Assembly (NCBI GenBank): GCA_016256075.1
Contig: SDVU01000809.1
Span: 1 to 10,384 of the forward strand
Direction of reading: 5' to 3'
Length of the DNA stretch: 10,384 nucleotides
DNA from: Dictyocoela muelleri
Lineage: Eukaryota > Microsporidia
Part shown: positions 1-8,544 of the stretch, piece after piece
Position numbering within the stretch: position 1 is the stretch's first letter
Layout of the letters: each line of letters starts with the position of its first letter
Translations under genes and position numbers: made by a program
The notes under the pieces: model-generated
Databases searched by the model: none
Seen by the model: only the letters and a program-made list of their open reading frames with translations
What the model was told of the DNA's origin: nothing

Positions 1-132
1 GGGACTAGAACATAAATAGAACTAAATATAGAATATTGAAAAGAAAGAAAATCATTCTGGGAATTTTGAAAGAAAAATAAACACCTGTTTAATTTACAGT
101 TTTTATTCTCCTCGGATTTTAGGTGGGTAAAA

Positions 133-764
133 GTGGCTTTTTATAATAGAACAGTACCAAAAAATGAGCACGTGCATATTACATATTTTATTATACACGG
201 AAAAAATTATAAAAAACTGAATACCTTTTATGGAATTTGCGATGCCACTATAATATATATTAAAAAGAAATTATATATTTGTTATCAAGAATATTGCAAT
301 GATCGTCCAGTTATTTTCAGGAGGGTTTGAAAGTAGTTAAAGCAGATGAAACAGTTTTGCCGAGAATAGGAGATATTTGATATCTTACTTCTACTGATGA
401 TGAAGTCAAAGACACAGTTTAGATTTCGTCTCATCAATTCCATCGATAAAAGTCAATTTTGTATGAAAATGGTAGATAGTCAACAAGATAGTACTTTGAC
501 TGCGGCTTTAGGAGACAAAATAGGTGTTTTTGCAAGATTTCATACAAATAGAAACCCATCATATTCTAGAGTAGCTGAAAATACCTGCTTTGATCATAAG
601 GTTGTCTTACATAATAATGGATTCATAAGCGCCGACAGATACATACTAATAATATCGAGGGGTTTTGGGCACATTTAAAAAGCATAATGTGGAAAGATCA
701 CGATGTAATGCGCAGAAATTTTGGTATTGATAAATCGAATATACCTTTAAAAAGATATTTTTAA
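133..764 (+). pseudogene. Merlin/IS1595-type (ISXO2-like) transposase relic, internally deleted
   Basis: This is the decayed gene of a cut-and-paste DNA transposase of the IS1595/ISXO2 superfamily, whose eukaryotic branch is Merlin. An N-terminal cysteine-rich stretch (about 133-330, with ICYQEYC near its end) resembles the family's zinc ribbon. It is followed almost at once by the first catalytic motif KADETVL (Asp codon 345-347), so roughly 90 codons that normally lie between them are missing. The second motif, normally HTDGYPSY, reads HTNRNPSYSRVA (547-549), so the catalytic Asp is Asn. The terminal motif HTNNIEGFWAHLK is clear, with its Glu at 657-659. The parts lie in different frames with stops between them, and the last frame ends at 764. 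No terminal inverted repeats were found; the left end may lie outside the window. Family assignment is confident, exact lineage less so. Confidence 0.8.
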
Positions 765-941
765 TTAAAGACGATCGCAAATAGATTTTTATTATTTTTA
801 AAGATATATTAAAATTATATTTTAAGTAGTTATTATTACATTGTTTAATATTTTTATTTAATTTATATAAAAATTGATTTACATAAAATTATTTTTAAAA
901 AATTGATTTTTTTTTTTAAAAATTTTCATTTCAAGGTAGCT
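765..941. other. AT-rich spacer between two transposon relics
   Basis: This stretch is nearly pure A and T up to about 930. No coding pattern, RNA gene or clear repeat was seen. It may contain the 3' end of the left-hand transposon relic, whose right terminus could not be located. Confidence 0.5.
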
Positions 942-957
942 GGCTATCTTGATCTTG
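942..957 (+). repeat. Left terminal inverted repeat of the Merlin-like relic (tentative)
   Basis: GGCTAT followed by a weaker match (CTTGATC against AAAATC) pairs in inverted orientation with 1965-1980. The match is short and imperfect, so it is supported mainly by its position around a transposase of the right size. Confidence 0.4.
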
Positions 958-1089
958 GGTAACATTCTAAAGCTTCCACAGACCCTATTTACGCCTAAGG
1001 TCACGTTTTGTTCTGAAGCCCAGACTTCTCAATGGATGCATCACATCAGATACTCGCTATTTTTAATATCACAAAAATCCAATATCCTT

Positions 1090-1840
1090 GTTAAAAAATC
1101 GATAAATGTATGATTGTTTTACTCATAATCTTCATTTCTCTACGTATTTTAATTGTGACCAAATATTTTCAATATTATTTGTGTGAAAGCCTTTTTATTT
1201 TTAAATACAACATTATGTAGGAATATTTCATAATCACAAATTAATTCTTTACAGATTTGGGATAAGATGGATATCGTTCAGTTATAATAAGCGAACCTAC
1301 CCGAACATGCTCGAAATTCAATCTCGTCATGGTGAATATTTGCCTTTTAATGACTAAAATAATTATCAGATTCCATTGTTTTCTTAAATTATGTCAACTA
1401 ATTACGTACATTCCAGAATTTCATCATAAATATTTGGGGTGAAAAAAATCAATTTCCTTTTATATAACAGTTTCGTATATTTATACAGTATATTCACATC
1501 CAAAAACTTTTTTATTTTGCATTTTGTTAGCATTCAAAAATATTTTTCGAATTTCTTTAATTTTTTGTAGATTCATTTTTAATATTCCGCAATCATTCAT
1601 TACTCTTTTTTCATAATCCCGATAAAGAAATTCGTAAATGGTTAGTAATTGTTTGATGGTATTTTTGGATTGTTTAAAATAGTTTCTTCTGAAAGAGGTA
1701 ACTAACATGACCTTTTTAATTAGCACGCCTATATACCAATATATTTTTCATGATTGGTGTCTGATTTAATTTTCATTTTCCTATCACATTTAACACATTG
1801 TTTTTCTTCACTAATCAGATTTATATCGATTATAAATGTA
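1090..1840 (-). pseudogene. Merlin/IS1595-type transposase relic with two catalytic Asp lost
   Basis: The domains follow family order on the minus strand. A zinc-ribbon motif QCVKCDRKM lies at about 1780-1800. The longest open piece, 81 codons at 1481-1726, matches the helical region between zinc ribbon and catalytic core (KNTIKQLLTIYEFL, then KIKEIRKIF). The first catalytic motif, normally IDETVI, reads IYETVI (1463-1480), Tyr replacing Asp and a stop codon just before it at 1481-1483. The second, normally TDRYPSYP, reads TERYPSYP (Glu codon 1277-1279). The last, FHTNNIENIWSQLKYV, keeps its Glu at 1168-1170. With two of three metal-binding residues changed and several stops and frameshifts, it cannot encode an active enzyme. 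Its HTNNIE and ETV motifs make it closer to the relic at 133-764 than to the one at 2736-3547. Confidence 0.8.
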
Positions 1841-1964
1841 AAGGCAACTTTGATGATAAAAAAACGAATATGTTGTTTTGTTCGGTAAATTTTTTAGTTT
1901 ATCATGGGTATTCAAATTTTGATTTTTTTTTTCTCTTAATGCTGTAAAGTCACACTCCTTATAG

Positions 1965-1980
1965 TGGCGATTTTATAGCC
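1965..1980 (-). repeat. Right terminal inverted repeat of the Merlin-like relic (tentative)
   Basis: Read on the minus strand this begins GGCTATAAAATCGCC, the counterpart of the repeat at 942. It lies some 130 bp upstream of the zinc-ribbon part of the minus-strand transposase relic, a plausible leader length. Confidence 0.4.
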
Positions 1981-2431
1981 TAGCTTCTCAATATTTATTT
2001 TTATGACAATTATTGTATAAATTCAAAATTATTTTTGATGATTGTTGGGTTTTAATTTTTTGATACCACAGCTTTTTTCTTTGTTAAAATAAAAATAGAT
2101 TATTAATAAAAATAAATTATGCAAAATATCAAATTTGTCAATATATGAAATTATAAAATATTAACTTGCTTGGATGGCGATATAATTGATATCATTGTTA
2201 TTATGTACTAATTGAAACATGTCTTTTTTTGTTCAATAATCACTCCCAGAAATAAAAATTTAATTAGAGGAAACGAACAAGGTCGCATGTTGTGCGCGCT
2301 CAATAAATAAATAAAATCTATTCGCATTTTTACAAATAAATGTTGACGAAAATCCGGAAAATGACGTCTACTATTTCAGGACAGCCTATTAGAATATAGA
2401 TTACAGAAATTATCATTGAAATATATATAAA
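1981..2431. other. AT-rich stretch, no recognisable content
   Basis: No reading frame, RNA gene or transposon motif could be supported in these 450 bases. A slightly more GC-rich patch at about 2265-2310 breaks the AT-rich background but resembles nothing I recognise. The stretch lies between the end of the second Merlin-like relic and the left end of the Tigger/pogo element. Confidence 0.5.
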
Positions 2432-2452
2432 CAAACCCAAATAATCTGGACC
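2432..2452 (+). repeat. Left terminal inverted repeat of the Tigger/pogo element
   Basis: CAAACCCAAATAATCTGGACC pairs imperfectly, with one gap, with the inverted sequence at 9730-9750. It would be the 3' end of the element relative to the transposase. The flanking two bases are AA rather than the expected TA. Confidence 0.45.
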
Positions 2453-2488
2453 TTTTGTAGCTCAAAAATCTTCTATTTTAAGAAAAAT

Positions 2489-2524
2489 TACCAATTAGGC
2501 GGGTTTGTGCCGATTAGGCGGGAT
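2489..2524 (+). repeat. Subterminal repeat of the Tigger/pogo element, two ATTAGGCGGG units
   Basis: This stretch of unusually high GC content contains ATTAGGCGGG twice, 18 bp apart (2495-2504 and 2513-2522). The whole block matches 9630-9665 in the same orientation, beginning ATTACC in both. It lies some 55-90 bp inside the left terminus. Subterminal repeats of this kind are often transposase binding sites, but that role is inferred. Confidence 0.5.
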
Positions 2525-2664
2525 AAATTTTTTTTATTTATTTAGTATAATATTATTTTAAACAAACAAAAAATGCCAAAAAAAATTTAAAATTCTAGCT
2601 TTTTTTACGTTTTTTCTTTCATCCAATTAAGTATATTTTGATTTTTACTATAATTCGATTTTTT

Positions 2665-2690
2665 GGATCTAGTGGGTTTTTTTACCCTTT
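2665..2690 (+). repeat. Left terminal inverted repeat of the Merlin-type element
   Basis: It begins GGATCTAGTGGG and runs through a T tract to ACCCTTT. It pairs with 3725-3750 in inverted orientation with one gap and a few mismatches. Confidence 0.75.
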
Positions 2691-2707
2691 AAGGGGAAAA
2701 AACCCAC
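2672..2707. repeat. Near-perfect hairpin at the left end of the Merlin-type element
   Basis: The arm GTGGG-T tract-ACCCTTT (2672-2690) is followed directly by AAGGGGAAAAAACCCAC (2691-2707), its near-perfect inverse, with almost no loop. The second arm occurs again in the same orientation at 3697-3713 with one mismatch in 17. The left end therefore has a foldback, while the right end has two copies in one orientation. Confidence 0.75.
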
Positions 2708-2735
2708 CACTTTTAGCAATTATATTTATACCTAT

Positions 2736-3547
2736 ATGCTTAACATTAATTTAGAAAACATTAATCGAATTAAGGATCAATATGAATTTATTTTATCCTG
2801 TGAAGACATAGGGCCATACGAAGCTACTTATACTGTGAATCATGGGGGATATTATTACATTAATTAAAATATAAACGCAATAAAGATGGATTTGCTTTCA
2901 AATTCAATGCCTCTTATTATAACTTATTTCAAAAATATATAAGTATCCGTAAAAATGGCTTTTTTTATGATTATAGCCTGGATTTCAAAGATTTACTTTG
3001 TATTATTTATTCCTGGTTTAAAAATGAAAGTATGAGTCAAGTGGTTTTAGATTATAATATTTCTTAAGATACAGTAATGAAAATTTACCATGCTTTAAGA
3101 CTAAAAATCAAACATATTTTGAAAATAACGAATATATATTAGGTGTCAATGATATGATATGCCAAATCGATGAATCAATGTTCCGATATAGCAAAAATAT
3201 CATGTAGGTAGGATATGTTCGGAATATAGGTGGGTGTTTGGTATGTAGATATAACATATACACCTGCCAAATATTATGTCGAGCTTGTTAGAAATAGAAG
3301 CCGAGATCAACTAATGCCATTGATAATCAATAAAATAAACCCCGGAACTATAATATGGTCGGATGAGTGGGGGGCTTATACAAGTCTAAGAAATTTAGGA
3401 TATTGCCATAATACAGTAAATCATCAAGTCAATAACCTAAATCCCTCAAATTTTCCCCACACACAGCATGTCGAGAGTCTTTGGAACAGGCTTGAGAAAA
3501 GATTAAAAAACAGAATGACAACAAATATGAATCTTAAAACTAAATAA
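2736..3547 (+). pseudogene. Merlin transposase relic, catalytic DDE retained, frame broken
   Basis: The gene would encode the transposase that cuts and pastes this element. An ATG at 2736 opens a 43-codon piece ending at 2867. From 2867 a second frame gives the helical region (SLDFKDLLCIIYSWFKNE), with a stop at 3065-3067 and then DTVMKIYHALRLK in the same frame. A third frame carries the first catalytic motif MICQIDESMF (Asp 3169-3171). The longest open piece, 105 codons at 3230-3547, carries VDITYTPAKYYVE, IWSDEWGAY (second Asp 3362-3364) and HTQHVESLWNRLEKRLK (Glu 3473-3475) and ends at the natural C terminus. All three metal-binding residues remain; at least two frameshifts and one or two stops break the gene. 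Total length, about 270 codons, fits the family. Confidence 0.85.
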
Positions 3548-3696
3548 TTCGGAATGGATGTGGAATGATAATATATGCTCTAATAATTTCAATAAGAAAT
3601 TTTAATTATTGAATTATTAAATAAAATAATTAGCAAATAATTTCTATTTTCATAATAATCATATTAATAAATTAATAATTAATTTATTTAATTATC

Positions 3697-3713
3697 AAAG
3701 GGAAAAAACCCAC
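3697..3713 (+). repeat. Inner copy of the Merlin terminal motif near the right end
   Basis: AAAGGGAAAAAACCCAC repeats 2691-2707 with one difference and is inverted relative to the outer left arm at 2672-2690. It lies just inside the right terminal repeat, so the end sequence is doubled. Confidence 0.65.
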
Positions 3714-3724
3714 AACTAACAATT

Positions 3725-3750
3725 AAGGAAAAAAAAACACCACCAGATCC
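3725..3750 (-). repeat. Right terminal inverted repeat of the Merlin-type element
   Basis: Read on the minus strand it begins GGATCTGGTGGTG and continues through a T tract to CCTT, mirroring the left end. Confidence 0.75.
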
Positions 3751-3772
3751 GTTTTTTTTATAAAAATAATTT

Positions 3773-5224
3773 TTAACAATAGAAAGACTTTTGAATATTT
3801 TTTTTGTCGGCTTCAACATCATTTCTTAATAAAATATCAGCTTTATTAATATAATTTAAAACATATGGTATATTCAGTGAGGAATTCATAGATTTAAAAT
3901 CATTAACAGTAATATTACTTCTCACAAAATCACCATTAAATGGGTTTAAAATTTCAACAATAGTATCATCATTGATATCCTCATAAATAATTTTCTCTTC
4001 TTTAACATCAATCAATTTTTAAAATTTTATTCGAAGCCTAACTTTAACTAGGGATCATAAAGTTAAATTCATTCGTATTATCTTTAACGAGTTCCATTGG
4101 TGTATTATTACTCTTCGTTTGACGCAAAAATAATAGATTTATCAAAACAAGCTTTTATAATTGATGTTCTAATTTCCTCCCATGCATTACATGAAAAAAA
4201 GCCTTTATTATCGATTGTTTATATGCATCTAGGGTATTTGAATCTGTATTATCTAAAATATGCATTACATATCTTATTTTAAACTTTCGAAATTTACACT
4301 TAAAAAATCTAATAATACCTAAATATAGTGGCTGTAAATCTCCATTAGTGCTTTGGGGAAGAAATAAAACTTTTCCATACTAAAAGCCTAATTTAGTTTA
4401 TTGGATAGACAATTGTCAACAATCTGTAATATTTTTCTTTTTTTTTTCACACATATCCGCATATAAGCTCTGTAAATAAGTTCTTAATAATGAAGTGGCC
4501 ATAAAACATTTAGCTGAATACGTAAAATCTGTATATTATTTTGTATAAAAGTCTCTTTACTTTCTAGGATTAGCTGCGTGACCTATAACTATCAATTTTA
4601 ATTTTTCATCAGTTATAGAAACAGTAAAAGCTATTGTAAATCTCTCAAGAAGATTTTTAAATTCTTTTAGATGGGTTTTTGAAACACCTTTAGAAGACAT
4701 TAATCGATAGTATAGACCTGTTTCATCCATATTAAAAATATTTTTTGCATCATATTCATTTCTATTTTTTTTGATTTTTTCAACATTATACTCAATTGAT
4801 TGTAAATTAAAGCCTGCCATTTCCCTAGCAGAATTTAATGCACCATAACCCTTTAGCTTTTTAAATCTGCAAAGAGTTCCATTTGATAAACGAAAATTAA
4901 TAAATCCTATTTTATTTGCCAATTGGACTGCCTTACTTCGAATTAAAAATCTGTAACCGGATTTTTACGCGTTCATGCGCATCCATCTAAATTTTTAAAG
5001 CCTCCCACTCGTTCTCAAAATTTTCACGTGATGGTATCTTAGCATTTTTCCTTTCATTATACACAAAATCATATTTGATTTTTTATTTATTGCATAAAAT
5101 ATTTATATTGGTAGTTTGACCAATTTCAAGTTTACAATTAATTGTCAAAATATGATTTTAATGATGCAAAACTTATTTTTATATGCTTTTCTTTATACAA
5201 AACTATTTCAAATTTTTGTTTCAT
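3773..5224 (-). pseudogene. Tigger/pogo-type transposase relic (CENP-B-like HTH plus DDE_1)
   Basis: The span of about 484 codons matches a full-length pogo/Tigger transposase. An ATG at 5222-5224 begins MKQKFEIVLYKEK, followed by SFASLKSYF and further on TTNINILCNK, typical of the N-terminal CENP-B helix-turn-helix. The second DNA-binding domain follows (RSKAVQLANKIGF, then NGTLCRFKKLKGYG, about 4955-4840). The catalytic core has NMDETGLYYRL (first Asp 4725-4727), ITDEKLKLIVIGHAANPR (ending about 4560), QIVDNC (second Asp 4415-4417) and NGDLQPLYLGIIR, where the expected third Asp of PLDxGII is Tyr (4323-4325). The C-terminal 80 codons (3773-4015) are open. Several stops and frameshifts interrupt it, mainly at about 4016-4556 and 4930-5200. 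Open pieces are 4557-4922 and 3773-4015. It is certain to family and certainly inactive. Confidence 0.85.
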
Positions 5225-5294
5225 CGTCAAATGTTTCCTAATTTTTAAGGATTAAAACTCACTGAAAATTATTTAGAAATAAAAAATATTTTCA

Positions 5295-5588
5295 TGCTCT
5301 CGAGGAACACGATTAAACAGAAGATAAAAACTAAATAAAGGTTTATTAACGTTTTTTAATTATAATACTTGTTCCTAATTGGTGCGTTCATGGTTAGGTT
5401 GTTTTAAATCCTTGGATGCATGGGTGTTAGAAATTCTTTTTATTTAAAGTTTTTTAAAAAAATTGATCAATTTAATCAACTGTCATTTTTCGACCATATT
5501 TGTTCTTCGTCCGTCTAGATTCAGAACATAAAATTTATTTTTGATTTTTTCACGTCTTTTTGAATGTGAGAGCTCTTGCAGACACTCA
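5295..5588 (-). repeat. 3' LTR of the Ty3/gypsy element
   Basis: The repeat is 294 bp, the same length as its partner at 9322-9615. On the plus strand it starts TGCTCTCG and ends GACACTCA, giving TG...CA ends on both strands. Its inner edge touches the polypurine tract, which fixes the boundary. Confidence 0.9.
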
Positions 5589-5603
5589 TCTTCCTTCCCT
5601 CCT
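5589..5603 (-). other. Polypurine tract of the Ty3/gypsy element
   Basis: On the minus strand this reads AGGAGGGAAGGAAGA, fifteen purines in a row, ending exactly where the 3' LTR begins with TG. This is the expected position of the plus-strand primer for reverse transcription. Confidence 0.85.
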
Positions 5604-5639
5604 GAAAATTTAGACATTTTTTACTGATATCTTACTTAT

Positions 5640-6545
5640 CCTAGATCCTTCATCGATTGTCACTGAATTTTGAACTTTACCTATAGCGACTACTGTGTAT
5701 GAGCCTTTAAATCTAGGCGCTATTTTATCTGGGTCAAAATTTTTCTTCAGAATTAAATCCTCTTTCTTAAAATTAAGGTTATTTTTGTTTCTATTTTATT
5801 TCTTGATATTTTTTTTGAATTAGCTCAATAATTTATTTTGTATATCTTCAATCACAATATTATGTTTGTCTTAATTATATCAGAATACTCTTTGTAAAAG
5901 AAAATCCTATATGGGGAATGTCCAGTTATCCTGTTTACTGTCAAGTTTATTCGTCGCCAAATTCTTACAATACACTCATCTAACGGAGAATTTCGAGAAG
6001 GTCTTAACGCCAAACCAATTTCCTTGTTGATTCTTTCGACTACCGAGTTTCCACTTGGTTTGTGAGGGCTTGTATTAATAGGTTTAATGCCGTTATTATT
6101 CCTCAGTGACCAAAAATTATTTGATTAAATTGTCGCCCGTTATCTGTAATACAGACTTTGGGAAAACCATACAGATCAAACTAATTTTCTTTAATTGAAT
6201 TGCATATTGTGGTCGAATCAATGTTATTAATCACAGAGACTTCGGTATATCGACCTATAAATTCTGTAATTACTAAAAGATAAAACATCTTTGATTTAGA
6301 AACGACCTTAAAATGTTTATATTTAATTGGGCCTTTAATGTCAATTGCAATGCATTCATATAGCTTAGGAACTGATTCAATAAACTTAATTTTTGATGTT
6401 TTGAAAAAATTATCTTTGTCTTTTTGGCATTTCTCACAATAATTACACACTCTTTTTACTATTGATTTTAGGTTATCAATGTTTGTCCTTTCTTCTATTG
6501 TACTTTTCATCATATTGTAGCCTGTATGTGTTAGAATTTCGTGGA
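5640..6545 (-). pseudogene. Integrase region of the Ty3/gypsy element (broken)
   Basis: Integrase inserts the cDNA into the genome. The N-terminal HHCC zinc finger is visible as HEILTHTGYN followed by CNYCEKC (about 6420-6540). The catalytic triad motifs follow: CIAIDIKGPI (first Asp 6340-6342), VCITDNGRQFN (second Asp 6142-6144) and KPSGNSVVERINKE (Glu 6035-6037), close to the family's D,D-35-E spacing. Farther on, APRFKGSYTVVAIG (about 5675-5725) resembles the C-terminal GPY/F module of many Ty3/gypsy integrases. The main open stretch is 6181-6513. No chromodomain was recognised. The region ends just before the polypurine tract. Confidence 0.9.
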
Positions 6546-6549
6546 TTTA

Positions 6550-7055
6550 TTAAATTTTATTGGTTATTAAAGTGTGATTTGTTTTACTTTTGATAAAAGG
6601 TTTTAATTCCGAAACTAGTGTAGCGAACTTATTTGCTTCATTATGTTTCAAAATATGAGCATTTATTTGTATCATCATGATTTTCTCTGTTGTTTTTTGC
6701 TGCTTAAAATTCCTTGATAAGAAATCGGCCAAAAAAGTTTTATTTACCTTTAACAAAACACAATTTATAGTCGTATTCTTGTAATAATAGCCTCCAACGT
6801 TGTTGTCTTTTTGTTAATTCCTTATAATGTAAATTATTTGCGTGGTCTGTTCTTATAACTATTTTTGTTCTTAAAATTAACTGTCTGAAATGATTTAATG
6901 CTTTTACTATTGCGAAAAATTCCTTTTCTGAAATTGTGTAATTGAGTTCACTGTTCTTGAATAAACTGCTATAAAACCCAATAATTTTATTCTTCTGAAA
7001 TAAGGTAGCTCCCATGCCCAGTTTGGAGGCGTCTACTTCCAGTAGGAATCATCTT
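6550..7055 (-). pseudogene. RNase H and tether region of the Ty3/gypsy element (broken)
   Basis: RNase H degrades the RNA strand of the hybrid during reverse transcription. EVDASKLGMGATLFQK (about 7000-7050) holds the first acidic residue, ISEKEFFAIVKALNHFR the conserved Glu, and IRTDHANNLHY the next Asp. WRLLLQEYDYKLCFVKGK and then KTFLADFLSRNF correspond to the stretch after RNase H in Ty3/gypsy polyproteins, usually KGKxNxVADxLSR. The main open stretches are 6740-7015 and 6550-6756. Confidence 0.88.
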
Positions 7056-7149
7056 CTAAATTTGGATGTGACAGCACTTGATTAGTTTTAATTCTTCTCA
7101 CTATTTCCTCTAAAGCTTCCGCATTTTGCTTGTACAACTAAATTTTCCT

Positions 7150-7945
7150 TCGTTTTTTCTTAATTTTTCATATAGTCTGGATGTTAAGATCGCAAAATCA
7201 TTTATAAAGGATCTGAACCAATTTAGGTAACCAAGAATTTTTTGCAGCTTCTTTTTTGATGTAGGTCTTATAATGAAAATTCTTTTAAATTAGAAAACCG
7301 CCTTTATCCCATCTTTACTTATGATATGTCCTAAAAAACGAACTTCACTAACATTAAATACTGATTTCTCGAGTTTATCGATGCTCCTGCTTCTATTAGT
7401 TTCTTTAATACAGTTTCTAGATGTTTGTAATGCGATTCAGTGTCCTTGGAATGAATAAGTATATCATCCATATAAATTTTTACGTAATAAAGGTCGTCAA
7501 GAATGTATTTCATTGTCTTTGTGAATGTCCTCGGAGCGTTGGTGAGTCCGAAAGGCATTCTATTAAACACAAATGTTTTCCCACATATTCTGAATCTCGT
7601 TTTTTCAATGTCTTGCTTCCATATCGGTATTTGGTAATAGCCTTGGTTTAAATCCAAGGTTGAAAATATAGTGGACCCACTAAGTTCATGTAGAATATCT
7701 GTAATCTTGGGAAAGGATACAAAAATAGGGTTTGTTTTGCTATTTAACTCTCGATAATCAATTACTAACCTTATATTATTGTTTTTCTTTTTTTTATACA
7801 AATGCTGTGGATACTATTCGGGTTTCTGATCTTGAAATAATTTTGGCATCTAGGAGTTCCTTTAGATGGTCTTCTACATCCTTTCTGATTGCAAGTGGAA
7901 TTAAATATTCTTTAAATTTAGGTACAAATTCAGACTCTAAGTAAA
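7150..7945 (-). pseudogene. Reverse transcriptase region of the Ty3/gypsy element (broken)
   Basis: The classical reverse transcriptase blocks appear in order on the minus strand. The N-terminal block around 7800-7930 has HLKELLDAKIISRSET; next come RLVIDYRELNSKT, STLDLNQGYYQIPI, FNRMPFGLTNAPRTF, and the catalytic YMDDILIHS box (7463-7474 for YMDD). The longest open stretch is 7331-7801. LDLxxGYxQIP and MPFGLxNAP are typical of Ty3/gypsy. Toward 7150 the palm-thumb part is more degraded. Plus-strand reading frames opposite this region are shadows. Confidence 0.92.
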
Positions 7946-7953
7946 TTTCATGT

Positions 7954-8448
7954 TCACAAAACTTTAGATTTCCTATCTTTGGATTTTTTTTTCTTTAGTT
8001 TTTTCACTAATTCCTTAAAATCTACATCAGAGTTATACATTGAAAATATAGTAGATTTGGCAACTAAAGTTTGTTCATGTTCACCAAGTTTCGTATCTTC
8101 GTTATCAATTTCATATTCCCGGTCGTCAATTTTAATATAATTATCTTGGATATTCATAATGGCGTCATTATCCTTTAGGAACTGCATACCAAATATGATG
8201 TTTCTGCTTCTGGAATTAAAAAGATAAAAGTATGTTTTGTATCTGGAATTATTATCTTCATTTAAATAAAATTCAAGCCTTACTATTGATGAGGACATAA
8301 TACTTTCACCAGATGTTGTTTCTACATAAATTTCTTCTTCCATTTGTCTTGTTTCCACATTAAGTTCTTCGGCTAAATACACCGGAATAAAATTGTAAGA
8401 TGCACCAGTGTCAATCAAACAATCTAAACTCATATCTTTGATTTTCAT
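7954..8448 (-). pseudogene. Aspartic protease region of the Ty3/gypsy element
   Basis: The retropepsin-type protease cuts the Gag and Pol polyproteins. An open stretch of 164 codons carries the active-site motif CLIDTGASYNFIP near residues 10-22 (catalytic Asp codon 8410-8412). The second family signature, the hydrophobic-Gly motif before a Leu, appears as NIIFGMQFLKDND. The length and the place between the zinc knuckle and reverse transcriptase fit Ty3/gypsy. A lysine-rich tail (about 7960-8000) follows the domain and probably links to reverse transcriptase. Confidence 0.88.
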
Positions 8449-8544
8449 TTTAATTTCGATTGCTCTAGCTTTTATTCGAAGTTCACATATAACATATACT
8501 TCTGTTTTATTTTCAGATTTTTTCTCAGTATTGCCTTTTTTTTA

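Larger units (their letters stand above)
942..1980 (-). mobile_element. Merlin-like DNA transposon relic, about 1.04 kb
   Basis: The boundaries are inferred from short terminal inverted repeats flanking a minus-strand transposase relic. The left end reads GGCTATCTTGATC inward and the right end, read inward on the minus strand, GGCTATAAAATC. Both begin with GG, as does the other Merlin-like element here. TAGCT lies directly outside both ends (937-941 and 1981-1985) and could be a 5-bp target duplication, although Merlin normally makes 8-9 bp, and AGCT is itself palindromic. The length of 1039 bp is close to the 1086 bp of the element at 2665-3750. The transposase is certain to family level; the ends are tentative. 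Confidence 0.55.
2665..3750 (+). mobile_element. Merlin-type DNA transposon, 1086 bp, inserted in the Tigger/pogo element
   Basis: Both ends carry an inverted repeat of about 26 bp (2665-2690 and 3725-3750) starting GGATCT and continuing with a GTGG block and a T tract. They are flanked by GATTTTTT (2657-2664) and GTTTTTTT (3751-3758), an 8-bp target duplication differing at one base; 8-9 bp is typical of Merlin. Inside is a plus-strand Merlin/IS1595 transposase relic filling most of the element. The right edge lies 22 bp from the stop codon of the minus-strand Tigger/pogo transposase, so it landed in that element's 3' untranslated part. The low-complexity T tracts slightly weaken the duplication call, but ends, size and transposase agree. 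Confidence 0.8.

Noticed and set aside
1017-1992. Direct match AGCCCAGACTTCTCAAT (from 1017) and AGCCTAGCTTCTCAAT (from 1977)
   Set aside because: It is short and imperfect; one copy overlaps the proposed right end of the Merlin-like relic while the other lies inside it, so it fits neither terminal repeats nor a target duplication.
2736-3547. Introns as the explanation for the broken Merlin transposase frame
   Set aside because: The frame changes fall between adjacent family motifs with no extra sequence to splice out, and stops interrupt conserved helices, so decay explains it better.
4097-4282. Plus-strand open frame of 61 codons
   Set aside because: It lies opposite the C-terminal half of the Tigger/pogo transposase relic, including the LGIIR motif, and has no recognisable features.
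7421-7944. Plus-strand open frames opposite reverse transcriptase (7421-7651 and 7732-7944)
   Set aside because: They are antisense to clear reverse transcriptase motifs and show no family features of their own.
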